In this document: positions 25,216 to 34,033 of the stretch, piece after piece
Layout: every line of letters starts with the position of its first letter
How positions within the stretch are numbered: the first letter of the stretch is position 1
Assembly: GCA_030425205.1 (NCBI GenBank)
Contig: JAUIAP010000001.1
Span: 372,001 to 436,000 of the forward strand
Length of the DNA: 64,000 nt
Direction of reading: 5' to 3'
From: Anaerolineae bacterium
Lineage (GTDB): Bacteria; Chloroflexota; Anaerolineae; Promineifilales; Promineifilaceae
The notes under the pieces: model-generated
Database searches by the model: none
What the model saw: only the letters and a program-made list of their open reading frames with translations
Told to the model about the DNA's origin: nothing
Position numbers and translations under genes: made by a program

Positions 25216-26460
25216 ATGGAAAAGAGAGTTGTTATTACGGGCATGGGGGCGGTTACATCAGTTGGATTGAGCGTAAAAGAAAGTTGGGAGTCGCTGTTGA
25301 ACGGGCGCAGCGGAATCGGCCGAATTACCCTCTTCGATCCGTCTGACCTGCCGACACAGATTGCGGGGGAAGTCAGCAATTTTGACCCGACCCAATTCAT
25401 CAATCGCAAAGAGTCACGCCGCATGAGTCGGGCTTCCCAACTCGCCATCGCTGCGTTGCGTGAGGCACAAGCGGACGCGGGTCTGCCTGAACATGCAACC
25501 GATCCCGAGCGCACGGGGGTGATGATGGGGACGGCAATTGGCGGTTTTGATATAAGCACCGATGCAATCCGCATTTACGACCAGCGCGGCTGGACAAAGA
25601 TCAGCCCCTTTGCCGTGCCCGCGACATTGCCCAACATGGTCAGCCATCACGTCAGCCTCTACGCCCAAACGATGGGCGCAATCGGGACACAGGTTGCGGC
25701 GTGCAGTGCGGGCGTGCAGGCAATTGGGGAAGGGGCAGAATTGATTCGACGCGGATCGGCCGATCTCGTCTTTGCGGGTGGGGCAGATGCAACCGTTACC
25801 GATGGCATTATGGCCGGCTTCTGTGCGATGCGCGCCATGCCAACGAGCTACAACGACGCACCCGAACGAGCGAGTCGTCCATTTGATGCCGCGCGTGAAG
25901 GATTTGTCTTGGCAGAAGGGGCAGGGATTGTCGTGCTGGAGCGGCTCGATCATGCAATTGCACGTGGCGCGAAAATCTATGGCGAATATCTCGGCTATGC
26001 CAGCGCATCCGACGCCTATCACATGGCAATTCCACATCCCGACTCGACGGGCGCAATTCGCGCCATGAAGTGGGCGCGACAAGCGTCTGCGACTGCGACA
26101 AATGTGCCAAGCATTGACTACATCAACGCGCACGGAACCTCTACACCGCTCAACGACAAGGGGGAAACGGAGGCGGTCAAAGCGGTATTTGGCGATGCTG
26201 CCCCACCAATCAGCAGTACAAAGTCGCTCACAGGTCATGCAATGGGCGCAGCAGGAGCGATTGAGTCGATATTTTGCCTGAAGGCATTAGAAACGGGCAT
26301 CCTGCCGCCAACCCATAACTACGAAAATCCCGATACCGATTGTGACTTAGATTACGTGGTCAACGCACCACGTGAAGCCAATCCACAGGTCGTGATGTGC
26401 AATGCGTTTGGGTTGGGTGGGCAGAATGCGGCAATTATTTTCGGCCGCTATACAGGCTAG
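25216..26460 (+). CDS. fabF: 3-oxoacyl-ACP synthase II (FabF/KAS II)
   Basis: Elongating condensing enzyme of type II fatty-acid synthesis, 414 aa. Starts at the ATG at 25216 (MEKRVVITGMGAVTSVG) with a GGGGTGAG ribosome site; the frame from 25198 lacks one. Catalytic residues: Cys in VAACSAGVQAIG, His in INAHGTSTPLND and His in KSLTGHAMGAAGA. The thiolase-fold signature NAFGLGGQNAAIIF is at the C-terminus. The usual AxSTACATG is replaced by AACSAGVQ around the nucleophile. Its stop overlaps the convergent pepT stop within CTAG. Confidence 0.95.
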   Translation: MEKRVVITGMGAVTSVGLSVKESWESLLNGRSGIGRITLFDPSDLPTQIAGEVSNFDPTQFINRKESRRMSRASQLAIAALREAQADAGLPEHATDPERTGVMMGTAIGGFDISTDAIRIYDQRGWTKISPFAVPATLPNMVSHHVSLYAQTMGAIGTQVAACSAGVQAIGEGAELIRRGSADLVFAGGADATVTDGIMAGFCAMRAMPTSYNDAPERASRPFDAAREGFVLAEGAGIVVLERLDHAIARGAKIYGEYLGYASASDAYHMAIPHPDSTGAIRAMKWARQASATATNVPSIDYINAHGTSTPLNDKGETEAVKAVFGDAAPPISSTKSLTGHAMGAAGAIESIFCLKALETGILPPTHNYENPDTDCDLDYVVNAPREANPQVVMCNAFGLGGQNAAIIFGRYTG

Positions 26461-27689
26461 TTTTGCTCGGCCCAAAGCTGCACGAGATGGAGACACATTT
26501 CGGCCGATTTTGCCATATCCTGCACGCTGACAAACTCCATCGGCCCATGTCCATTTTGCATCCCTGTAAACAGATTAGGTGTGGGCAGGCCCATTTCGGT
26601 TAGGCGTGAACCATCCGTCCCGCCGCGTGTCGGTTTGCTAAACGGTTCCAATCCAGCGCGTCGCGTCGCTTCAAATGCCAACTCAATGGGGCGCATATCG
26701 TTCTCTAGCCAGTAGCGCATATTGCGATAGCTCTTACGAATGTTGCAGTCGATAACGGCACGCGGCTCTTCCGCCTGAAGATCATCACAAATCTTTTGCA
26801 ACAACGCGCCCTTTGCAGCCAGTCCATCCCGCTCAAAATCGCGCAAGATAAAGTTAAGCTTCATCTCCGCCACGTTGCCTTTCATCGTTGTGCAGTGGAT
26901 AAACCCTTCGTATCCTGAAGTAGTGGGTGGGGTCATTGTGTCGGCGGGCAGACGTGAGAGCAGCTTCGCCGCCAGCATGATCGCGCTCACCATCTGGTCT
27001 TTCGACTTGCCGGGATGAATTGAAACGCCTGTTAGCGTGACTGTGGCATTATCGGCCGAAAATGTCTCATATGTCACCGACCCCACATTGCCACCGTCAA
27101 GCGTATACGCCACATCGGTCGCTAAATCATTGGGCAAATCGGCATGAACACCACGTCCAATCTCTTCATCTGGCGTAAAGCTGACGCGCACTTCCCCATG
27201 CTTTAACTCAGGATGCGCCAGCAACTCGGCCGCCACCTGCATCACAATCACAGCCCCCGCCTTGTCATCCGCCCCTAACAGCGTCGTCCCGCTTGCCGTG
27301 ATGACATCTTCCCCCACTTTTTCTGCAAGATAAGGGAACATGACCGGATCAATGATGCGCGTTGGGGCATCGGGCAGCACGATCGGCGACCCAGCATAGT
27401 TGCGATGTACAAGCGGTTTCACATTGGTTCCGCTGAAATCCATCGCCGTATCGACATGTGCCAACAATGCAACCTTTGGCGCGTTGGCGACGGTCGCGGG
27501 GATCGTTCCAATGACCGTCGCATAGTCGGTCATTTTGACATCCGAGACACCCATTTCGCGCAGTTCGGCCGCGATCAAATTCAGTAAATCAAGCTGTTTT
27601 TCTGTGCTGGGGATCGTCGCTGACTCAACATCACTCTGTGTATCAATCTGGACATAGCGGAGAAAGCGTTCTTCTATTTGTGCGTGCAT
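26457..27689 (-). CDS. pepT: Peptidase T (tripeptide aminopeptidase, M20B)
   Basis: Zinc aminopeptidase releasing N-terminal residues from tripeptides, 410 aa. Starts at the ATG at 27689 (MHAQIEERFLRYVQIDTQS), preceded by AGAGGT at proper spacing; the frame from 27722 is less likely. Metal and catalytic motifs of M20: LLAHVDTAMDFSG, LLGADDKAGAV, SFTPDEEIGRG, IHPGKSKDQM and TRGGTDGSRLTEMGLPTPNLF, with GMQNGHGPMEFV near the C-terminus. Cytoplasmic. It follows the siroheme synthase gene by about 90 nt and may be carried on the sulfur-assimilation transcript, but is functionally separate. Confidence 0.95.
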   Translation of the reverse strand: MHAQIEERFLRYVQIDTQSDVESATIPSTEKQLDLLNLIAAELREMGVSDVKMTDYATVIGTIPATVANAPKVALLAHVDTAMDFSGTNVKPLVHRNYAGSPIVLPDAPTRIIDPVMFPYLAEKVGEDVITASGTTLLGADDKAGAVIVMQVAAELLAHPELKHGEVRVSFTPDEEIGRGVHADLPNDLATDVAYTLDGGNVGSVTYETFSADNATVTLTGVSIHPGKSKDQMVSAIMLAAKLLSRLPADTMTPPTTSGYEGFIHCTTMKGNVAEMKLNFILRDFERDGLAAKGALLQKICDDLQAEEPRAVIDCNIRKSYRNMRYWLENDMRPIELAFEATRRAGLEPFSKPTRGGTDGSRLTEMGLPTPNLFTGMQNGHGPMEFVSVQDMAKSAEMCLHLVQLWAEQN

Positions 27690-27778
27690 GATATGTACCT
27701 CTGGGATAGTTTCTGCACGCAAATATCCTGCAATCCGTGATTCGCGTCAACCGCGTTATTCTCGTTTCTATCCCATCG

Positions 27779-28432
27779 CTATCCAATTAGCAGCATTTGC
27801 AAATCGGCTATCTCGGCCAAACGTCCACGTGCGGCCAGTTGATTGCCCGCTCTAATCAATGGGATGACATCTGCATCGATCAGCTCATAATATAGTTGCT
27901 TGCGCTCAATAAATTTGGGATGCCGTTGCTTCATCAGCGGTCGCAATTCCTGCATCCAGTCAAGAAAAATTCCATATGCCCAATCAAACTCCTGCTCAAA
28001 CCGCTGGCGTAAGCGCACGGCTAATGCTGGGGCCGCACCGCTGGTCGAAAAGGCCATCACCAACTTGCCCTGTCGCACGACAGATCCCGCAATCGCATTA
28101 CAGTGTGCGATGCTGTCCAAAACTGTCACCAATGCACGCTCTTCTTCTGCTTCATCAAAAATTTGCTGGTTATAGGCATCCCCGCCACGCTCGGCAATGA
28201 CGACCCATGCGCCGCGTAGATCGCCCGCTTGATAGTCACGGTCAATCCAGAGCAGTTCACCTGTATCGGCAAAAAGTTGTAGTTCAGGGTCTGTGATTTC
28301 GGCCGAAATCAGCGTCACATTTGCATCAACCTCCAACAGTTGTCGCGCCTTAAACGCCGCCTCTTCCCCACCGCCAATCACGACGCAATGCCGATTTTCC
28401 AAGCCAACCAAAAATATAGGATATGGTTTCAT
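27779..28432 (-). CDS. Precorrin-2 dehydrogenase / sirohydrochlorin ferrochelatase (siroheme synthase, CysG N-terminal type)
   Basis: A 217-aa protein that oxidises precorrin-2 to sirohydrochlorin and inserts iron to make siroheme. It has the Rossmann start YPIFLVGLENRHCVVIGGGEEAAFKARQLL and the VRQGKLVMAFSTSGAAPALAVRLRQRFE signature of the CysGB/Met8p/SirC family. No methyltransferase domain is fused. Siroheme is the cofactor of the sulfite reductase encoded at the head of this cluster, so the gene completes the pathway locally. The 75-nt gap before it holds a heptamer array. Confidence 0.9.
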   Translation of the reverse strand: MKPYPIFLVGLENRHCVVIGGGEEAAFKARQLLEVDANVTLISAEITDPELQLFADTGELLWIDRDYQAGDLRGAWVVIAERGGDAYNQQIFDEAEEERALVTVLDSIAHCNAIAGSVVRQGKLVMAFSTSGAAPALAVRLRQRFEQEFDWAYGIFLDWMQELRPLMKQRHPKFIERKQLYYELIDADVIPLIRAGNQLAARGRLAEIADLQMLLIG

Positions 28433-28440
28433 TGTTTTCA

Positions 28441-28505
28441 GTTGCTAGTTGCTAGTTGCTAGTTACTAGTGAAGAACTATCTCTTACTAACAACTAGCGA
28501 CTAAT
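28441..28505. repeat. GTTGCTA heptamer array with inverted partner
   Basis: Four tandem copies of GTTGCTA (last GTTACTA) at 28441-28468 are followed by ACTAACAACTAGCGACTAAT, degenerate heptamers in the opposite orientation. The two halves can pair as a long imperfect hairpin between cysH and the siroheme synthase gene. Confidence 0.85.
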
Positions 28506-28507
28506 CA

Positions 28508-29230
28508 CTAGCCGTGTATGCCGCATTCAACCTTTTCAAATCCAACCCAACGACTCGCCCGTTCGTCTGTCGCGCCATTGGCACGGCGCGTGCAGGGCAG
28601 GCAGCCCAAACTCGTGTACCCTTGATCGAGCAGCGGGTTATAGGGCAAATCACGCTCATAGATATATTTCCAGACATCCTTTTTTGTCCAACCCGCCAGT
28701 GGGGAAAGCTTGAGCAAGCGATTGGCATCATCCCAACCGATCATGGCCGTGTTGGCACGGGTTGCCGATTGATCACGGCGAATGCCTGTCACCCACGCTT
28801 TTTTGTCGGCCAGAAAACGCCGCAACGGTTCGACTTTGCGAAGCTTGCAACACAGGTCGGGCGACCGCTGCCAAAGCTGTTCACCATACATCGCCGCTTG
28901 TGTGCCAAGCGAAATGGCGGAGTGGACAGAAGTAAAGGTGATGTCGAGCCGTTCGGCCAGTTGATCGCGCAGCGCCAATGTTTCAGGAAAGAGTAGATCG
29001 GTGTTGAGGTAGAAGATGGTTGTTTTCGGCCGAATTCGCGCCACCATATCCATCAACACAACGCCCGATGCGCCAAATCCTGTCGCCATCGCAACATCCT
29101 CTTGATACGTGTGCAACGCCCAGCGCAGGAGCTTCTCTGGCTCCGCACCCTCAAACCGTTTGTTCAATCCAGCCAAGTTGCCCGGCCGCCAACGCTCTGC
29201 ATAATTCAGTGAGTCATCCATTTTCACCAT
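28508..29230 (-). CDS. cysH: Assimilatory APS reductase (thioredoxin-dependent, [4Fe-4S])
   Basis: Reduces adenylylsulfate to sulfite. 240 aa from the ATG at 29230, which has GGAG 7 nt upstream; the much longer open frame overlaps the next gene and is spurious. PAPS-reductase fold: FGASGVVLMDMV (P-loop-like), FYLNTDLLFPET, VTGIRRDQSATRA, LSPLAGWTKKDVWKYI. Two Cys pairs, C127-C128 and C210-C213, are the iron-sulfur ligands that distinguish APS from PAPS reductases. The catalytic Cys is C236 in the C-terminal ECGIHG. It starts 4 nt after the TrpD-like stop, so it is part of the sulfur operon. Sulfate adenylyltransferase is not in the window. Confidence 0.94.
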   Translation of the reverse strand: MVKMDDSLNYAERWRPGNLAGLNKRFEGAEPEKLLRWALHTYQEDVAMATGFGASGVVLMDMVARIRPKTTIFYLNTDLLFPETLALRDQLAERLDITFTSVHSAISLGTQAAMYGEQLWQRSPDLCCKLRKVEPLRRFLADKKAWVTGIRRDQSATRANTAMIGWDDANRLLKLSPLAGWTKKDVWKYIYERDLPYNPLLDQGYTSLGCLPCTRRANGATDERASRWVGFEKVECGIHG

Positions 29231-29234
29231 TTTG

Positions 29235-30236
29235 TCACTCCAATATCTGCGCCGCTGCACCGCTGGCGAGCAGTCGTCGCACCCATGCAAAACCACACGC
29301 GACGTCACTTTCCAAACCAAGCAAATACAATATTGTTCCCGCCGAAAACGCCACCTGATCAGCCGCCGCGCCGCGTTCCCCAGACAGCACCGCCCGATTG
29401 ATGGCGACATGTTCTTTAACAGTTGCCCCGACTTCAATCCGCTGCCGTTCGGGCAGGCCAACGGCGGATGGATCGAGCGTTAAATCATTCTGTTTATCTG
29501 TGTTAAAAATGCGCGTTCGTCGTCCTGCTGCCATCTCAACAGAGCCTTCTTCGCCCTGAATAATGTAGCTCGTCATGCGGCCGGTCTGCGTTGCGCGGAT
29601 TCTTTCAACATAGTTGGCATGGAAAAAGCCGCTAAATTGGTAGGGCGCATTGGCGGGATTGAGAAACTTCTCGACGGTGTTTAGCACGGTTCGCAATCCG
29701 AATTCACGCCGCAATGGGGTCAGCTTGTCGTATTGCGGCGCAAAATTGGCGACATCAATGTAGGCGATCCCGCGCTGTTCCAAGCGGCGGCTCGCCTCTG
29801 CCGGTGTTAAATCGACGGGTTGACCTAGCCCCGCCAACACATGTTTGACCGTCACACCCGGCTTTGTTGGCACATCGTCACCGCCGTGTAACAAAACGGG
29901 AAATCCCGCCGCCACCAACACAACCGCCAGTGCAGGCGCCAATTGCGCCGTGCGTGTTTTGCCGTTGTAGGGTGTGACGAGATCGATCAAATCGCGGACG
30001 TTGGGCGTGAGTGGTGTGGCAAACTCTTCGCGGACGGTGTCGGTAAATGCGCGCACCTCATCGGCCGATTCTCCCTTCACCCGCTGCGTCATCAAAAACG
30101 CCCCCGCTTGTGCCGCACTTGCCCCGCCCGTCAAGAGCTGGCGCATCGCCTCCCGTGCCTCATCATACGTCAGGTCACGTTTCAATTTGTCGCCACGCCC
30201 AACGGCGCGAATGAAGGGAATAAATTGGTTGCCCAT
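29235..30236 (-). CDS. Anthranilate phosphoribosyltransferase-like protein (TrpD2/YbiB family)
   Basis: A 333-aa protein of the glycosyltransferase-3/TrpD superfamily. An N-terminal helical bundle (YDEAREAMRQLLTGGASAAQAGAFLMTQRVKGES) precedes the nucleoside-phosphorylase-like core, with LLHGGDDVPTKPGVT in place of the TrpD KHGNR motif and GKTRTAQLAPALAVVLVAAG. These divergent motifs fit YbiB/TrpD2-type proteins rather than tryptophan synthesis, and no trp genes are near. It lies between an unknown conserved gene and cysH in the sulfur/nitrogen assimilation operon, so a link with that pathway is likely but undefined. Start at ATG 30236. Confidence 0.8.
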   Translation of the reverse strand: MGNQFIPFIRAVGRGDKLKRDLTYDEAREAMRQLLTGGASAAQAGAFLMTQRVKGESADEVRAFTDTVREEFATPLTPNVRDLIDLVTPYNGKTRTAQLAPALAVVLVAAGFPVLLHGGDDVPTKPGVTVKHVLAGLGQPVDLTPAEASRRLEQRGIAYIDVANFAPQYDKLTPLRREFGLRTVLNTVEKFLNPANAPYQFSGFFHANYVERIRATQTGRMTSYIIQGEEGSVEMAAGRRTRIFNTDKQNDLTLDPSAVGLPERQRIEVGATVKEHVAINRAVLSGERGAAADQVAFSAGTILYLLGLESDVACGFAWVRRLLASGAAAQILE

Positions 30237-30265
30237 AATTGCAGCGCGACCAGCTTGGTCGCAAG

Positions 30266-30823
30266 TTAAGCAGTGACCAAACGGGTCGCACTGCGAATTT
30301 GAATCGTCAACGGTCGGCGGCTATCTAGTTCGACGCGCTCAATGACCACCGACTGTCCCAATATGTCTTCAAAAACCTGTGCGACGAGTGGCTGCACAGC
30401 GGCGAATGTCTGCGCGTCATTTGGCGTGCGGAGCGCATCGACAAAACGCAGCTCGATTTCATCATGCAAAAAGGTGAGGTCGAGGGTTGGCGCATTGGTG
30501 AGCAATTCGGCCGATTGCAATCCCCATCTGAACGCGATTGCGATCTCCTCATCCAGCGGCTTATCCATCTCCGTGCGATTGATCTTGCGCGTCACGGTCA
30601 GCCCCAGCCGGCCATCGCGCTCGTCAACCCCATAATCAACCTCATGCCCAACCAGCATCACGCCGGGTCCGTTTGGCACATGCTTATAGTCTGCCACATC
30701 GATCAACAGGCCATCGACCGCATCCTCCTGAATCCAGCGGTGAAAGATGGGAACCAGCGCAGGATAATCGACGCGGCTTGTGGCTGTTGCGAACAGTTTG
30801 ATTTGAATTCTTTGTGGTGTCAT
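30266..30823 (-). CDS. Conserved protein of unknown function in the sulfite-reductase operon
   Basis: A 185-aa soluble protein. Recognisable stretches are YPALVPIFHRWIQEDAVDGLLIDVADYKHV and GPGVMLVGHEVDYGVDERDGRLGL. I recall similar proteins beside nitrite/sulfite reductase genes, but no function is established to my knowledge. No motif for catalysis or metal binding is evident; HEVDY is a candidate. The C-terminal half reads as beta strands (VVIERVELDSRRPLTIQIRS). It sits 36 nt after the reductase and 29 nt before the TrpD-like gene. Confidence 0.7.
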   Translation of the reverse strand: MTPQRIQIKLFATATSRVDYPALVPIFHRWIQEDAVDGLLIDVADYKHVPNGPGVMLVGHEVDYGVDERDGRLGLTVTRKINRTEMDKPLDEEIAIAFRWGLQSAELLTNAPTLDLTFLHDEIELRFVDALRTPNDAQTFAAVQPLVAQVFEDILGQSVVIERVELDSRRPLTIQIRSATRLVTA

Positions 30824-30859
30824 TTCTTATTCAGAAATTCCGTTTTTGGAATTTCGCTC

Positions 30860-33121
30860 CTAAAGCGTCACGCCCCCATTAACCACGCCCGCCATCCGCG
30901 CATCACAGGCGTGGCACGCTTCGATAAACAGTTGCGCTTCTTCGATTAGCTGGTGGGCTGATTCTTCAGTCACCGTTGTGGGTGGATCATCGTGGCGGGA
31001 TAAAAAGTAACGCGCAAACTTGCCTTTGGCATATTTGTCGTAAAACAGGGTTGTGTCATAGAAACGGGTGCGGAACTCATCAGCGACCTGTTCAACCTCA
31101 TGGCTCACGTCGAGAAATTGGGTTCGCACAAGCGCACGGGCGGCGAGGATCATAGCGTTGTAGGCTTTCTCATCGGCCGATTCGTAATCGCCGCGATCAA
31201 GCTCTAGCAGCGCGTCGAAATGCTCACCCTCTGCTTGCGTAATCTCAAACGAGAACAATGAAACAACTTCTCCCGCACACTCGCCGACACCGATATCGCC
31301 GATGCTAAATTCACGCGGATCGTTCCAATCGGTGTAAAGTTCGGGGCGTTCTTCATAGAGTGGCATCTCTTGAAATGGTTTGAGCATCTCCTTGACGGCG
31401 ACCTTGCCTAATCGGCCGATCCATGTCTGAAAATTTTCGCCCCGTTCGCGCTCGACTGCATACCGACTCGTAATTGTGTCCAACACATCGGGAACCCGCT
31501 TAGACGGAACCGCCCCGACTGCAAGCCCATAACTTCCCCCATTCTGCTGCCACTGCCCACCCAGCACGACTTGGAAATGGGGAACCGTGCGCCCATTGCG
31601 CCGACGACTGTTGCCAAAAAAGCCAATGTCAGCGACGTGGTGTTGACCGCATGAGTTGAAGCAGCCGCTGATTTTGATCTTCAAATCTTTAATGGCGGCG
31701 GGCAGTGAGGCATTTTTAGCAGAGAGGCGTGTCCGCAATTCGCCAGCCAATCCACGTGAGGCGGCGATACCGAGTTTGCAGGTGTCGGTGCCGGGGCAGG
31801 AGGTGATGTCGACAATTGTGCCTGCGCCGATGGTGGCGAGACCGATGGCTTGTAGATCGAGAAAGAGTGCGGGCAGATCGGCCGAACTGACCCAGCGCAA
31901 AACGATATTCTGCTCGACCGTTAAGCGCAAGTTATCCCCCACATATTTCCGCGCCACATCTGACAATGCGAAAGCCTGTTCACTGACCAAATCGCCGAGC
32001 GGTAAGTTGAGCGTCACTGTCGCATAGCCTGCTTGTTTTTGGTCGTAAACGTTTGTCGCCGCCCATTCTGCAAACCCCTCTGGCAATGCTTGCCCATTTA
32101 ACGAGACAGCGGGCCGCAATGGCTCTTCTTTATAGTTTGGCAATGCGTCATCTAGGAAGCTCGTCCAGCGTGGATCAAAAGGCAATATTTCGCGCTCCTC
32201 GTAAACGAGACGACGAAATTCATCAATTCCCAGTTTGCTGACCAAGAACTTGAGTCGCGCCCGATTACGATTGCGTTTTTCACCCAGCCGTGCAAAGACG
32301 CGCCCAATCGCTTGCGCGAGCGGCAAAATTTCCGTCTCTGGCACAAAGTCGTTCAATAATTTCGCCTGCTGCGGCACAGTTCCCAACCCACCCCCGACGT
32401 AGAGGGCAAATCCGCGTTCGACCTTGCCATCAACGGTGCGCGTTGCAGCGAGATAGCCCAAGTCGTGCATCTTGACGAGACCGCACGCTTGTCCTGCACA
32501 ACCAGAGAAGGCAATTTTGACTTTTCGGCCGAAATCCTGCACATCGTCGTGCCCCAACAAAAAGAAGGTCAACGCATCGGCGTACGGCGTGACATCAAAC
32601 GCCTCTGTGTGGCAAACGCCCGCAATTGGGCAGGCGGTCACATTACGAACGGAGTTCCCGCAAGCCTCCCGCGTCGTAATCCCAACCGCAGCCAAGCGTC
32701 GCATCATATCTGACGTGTCCTCCAGATGAACGAAGTGCAGTTGAATGTCCTGCCGCGTCGTCACATGCAGAATGCCGTCCGCATATTCATCGGCCACTTG
32801 CCCCATCACGTCAAGCTGTTCCGTCGTGAATCCGCCATACGGAATTTTGATCCGCATCATGCCGGGTGCGTCCCAAAGCGTATCGGCCCCTTTGGTAATT
32901 TCGGCCGATGGATATTCCAACGTTCTTGATTGCAAACCATCATGCCGCTGCCCGTTGTCATAGCGTTGCCCATACGCGCCACGTCGCAGCCGTGTCTCTG
33001 CAAAGACGTTATCGGCGATCTTGCCCTGCCGCTTCAGTTCAATTTGACCTTCAAAAATATTGATTTCCTGCTCCCAATCGGGAGGCATCTGACCTTGTAA
33101 TCTATCTTGCCAACTCGTCAT
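30860..33121 (-). CDS. Ferredoxin-type assimilatory sulfite/nitrite reductase with C-terminal helical domain
   Basis: A 753-aa siroheme enzyme. The C-terminal half holds the siroheme-[4Fe-4S] ligands CPGTDTC (C442-x5-C448) and CFNSC (C487-x3-C491). The N-terminal half keeps a matching pair, C164-x5-C170 and C208-x4-C213, at the pseudo-symmetric site, which in most family members has lost its cysteines. The last roughly 150 residues (AYNAMILAARALVRTQF, HQLIEEAQLFIEACHAC) form a helical, HEPN-like domain often appended to bacterial sulfite reductases. Context with APS reductase and siroheme synthase favours sulfite as substrate; nitrite cannot be excluded. Five TCGGCCGA palindromes. Confidence 0.88.
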   Translation of the reverse strand: MTSWQDRLQGQMPPDWEQEINIFEGQIELKRQGKIADNVFAETRLRRGAYGQRYDNGQRHDGLQSRTLEYPSAEITKGADTLWDAPGMMRIKIPYGGFTTEQLDVMGQVADEYADGILHVTTRQDIQLHFVHLEDTSDMMRRLAAVGITTREACGNSVRNVTACPIAGVCHTEAFDVTPYADALTFFLLGHDDVQDFGRKVKIAFSGCAGQACGLVKMHDLGYLAATRTVDGKVERGFALYVGGGLGTVPQQAKLLNDFVPETEILPLAQAIGRVFARLGEKRNRNRARLKFLVSKLGIDEFRRLVYEEREILPFDPRWTSFLDDALPNYKEEPLRPAVSLNGQALPEGFAEWAATNVYDQKQAGYATVTLNLPLGDLVSEQAFALSDVARKYVGDNLRLTVEQNIVLRWVSSADLPALFLDLQAIGLATIGAGTIVDITSCPGTDTCKLGIAASRGLAGELRTRLSAKNASLPAAIKDLKIKISGCFNSCGQHHVADIGFFGNSRRRNGRTVPHFQVVLGGQWQQNGGSYGLAVGAVPSKRVPDVLDTITSRYAVERERGENFQTWIGRLGKVAVKEMLKPFQEMPLYEERPELYTDWNDPREFSIGDIGVGECAGEVVSLFSFEITQAEGEHFDALLELDRGDYESADEKAYNAMILAARALVRTQFLDVSHEVEQVADEFRTRFYDTTLFYDKYAKGKFARYFLSRHDDPPTTVTEESAHQLIEEAQLFIEACHACDARMAGVVNGGVTL

Positions 33122-33183
33122 TTGTGTCGATTAGTAACGAAGTTTTGTTGAGAAACTTCATCACTCGTTAATTTCAGGCAACA

Positions 33184-33214
33184 AAAAAGCCCCGCAGCAA
33201 TGTGCGGGGCTTCT
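33184..33214 (-). terminator. Terminator in the sulfite-reductase leader
   Basis: An AAGCCCCGCA / TGCGGGGCTT hairpin is followed on the minus strand by six T. It lies 63 nt before the reductase start and after a structured leader, so it is a likely attenuator rather than a gene end. Confidence 0.85.
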
Positions 33215-33308
33215 TTAATGGAGGAAATCTCGGCGACCGCTGCTAGTGGGTGGGTCGCCGCAAAGATTTTTCGCCGTCAGACAAGGCGCGTTGCAGTTTC
33301 CCTTATAG
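33215..33308 (-). promoter_or_regulatory. Structured 5' leader of the sulfur-assimilation operon (candidate attenuator or riboswitch)
   Basis: On the minus strand, a TATAAG (-10-like, 33302-33307) is followed by a small CGCC/GGCG hairpin and then a long stem AAATCT-TTGC-GGCGACC / GGTCGCC-G-AGATTT around a 14-nt loop (about 33222-33275), and then the terminator. The arrangement (stem, then terminator, then gene) is the same as for the SAM riboswitch at 3144. I do not recognise the aptamer class; it is not an S-box. Confidence 0.6.
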
Positions 33309-33540
33309 TAGGACAACAACACATACAGCAGGTCGTGACAGTTTTGTTTAACATTAGACGGCATTGTAAGGGATGTCGCTAAGATAGCAAGAGGAATCGG
33401 AAAGTTCTGTTATTATTACCAATTAATGCGGCGTGGTTTTGGATAGATCGGCCGAAAATTCGACCCTTCCACCACGCACATTCAAGTTTGCGGACGTTTC
33501 CTATTTCAAAATTTCACAATCATTCTTGGAGCAAACAATC

Positions 33541-33930
33541 ATGGCAACAAAATTTGGTACATATGAAGAGCTAACCGAGAACCTACCTGACCTACAAAAA
33601 GCGATCATTGATCGACTAAAAGCCATCATTTTAGAAATACACCCAGAGACAGTAGAGGTCGTTCGATTGGGAGACAATGCGGCATCATACGGAGTCGGCC
33701 CCAAGAAGATGAGCGAGGCATACTGCTATCTGATGCCGATCAAAAAAGGGTACGTCAATCTTGGCTTTTATAATGGTGCACAGTTGGATGATCCCGCCAA
33801 TCTGCTTGAAGGGACAGGCAAAAAATTGCGTCATGCCAAAATTTACGACCTGTCGCAGGCAAACAGTGCCAGCGTGCGCCAGTTGATCACCGTCTCCCTG
33901 CATGAACGACAAGCGGCATTGGGACTGTAA
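33541..33930 (+). CDS. DUF1801 domain protein
   Basis: A 129-aa small soluble protein. The core PETVEVVRLGDNAASYGVGPKKMSEAYCYLMPIKKGYVNLGF resembles the DUF1801/YdhG-like fold. Starts at the ATG at 33541 with GGAG about 10 nt upstream; the open frame extends to 33433, but that stretch carries an intergenic TCGGCCGA (33448) and no start with a ribosome site. Function unknown. It is divergent from the sulfite reductase operon, sharing the upstream region. Confidence 0.75.
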   Translation: MATKFGTYEELTENLPDLQKAIIDRLKAIILEIHPETVEVVRLGDNAASYGVGPKKMSEAYCYLMPIKKGYVNLGFYNGAQLDDPANLLEGTGKKLRHAKIYDLSQANSASVRQLITVSLHERQAALGL

Positions 33931-34033
33931 TCGTTGCTTTAACAATTTGTTTGAAAATAAGCAATCTTTACAATCGCGTTACAAATTGCAGGTAACATGA
34001 GTCCCATTGCAAATTTAGCAAACAATAAAGCTC

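Noticed and set aside
25414..26238. 274-aa frame on the minus strand
   Set aside because: It is antisense to fabF, whose catalytic motifs are intact.
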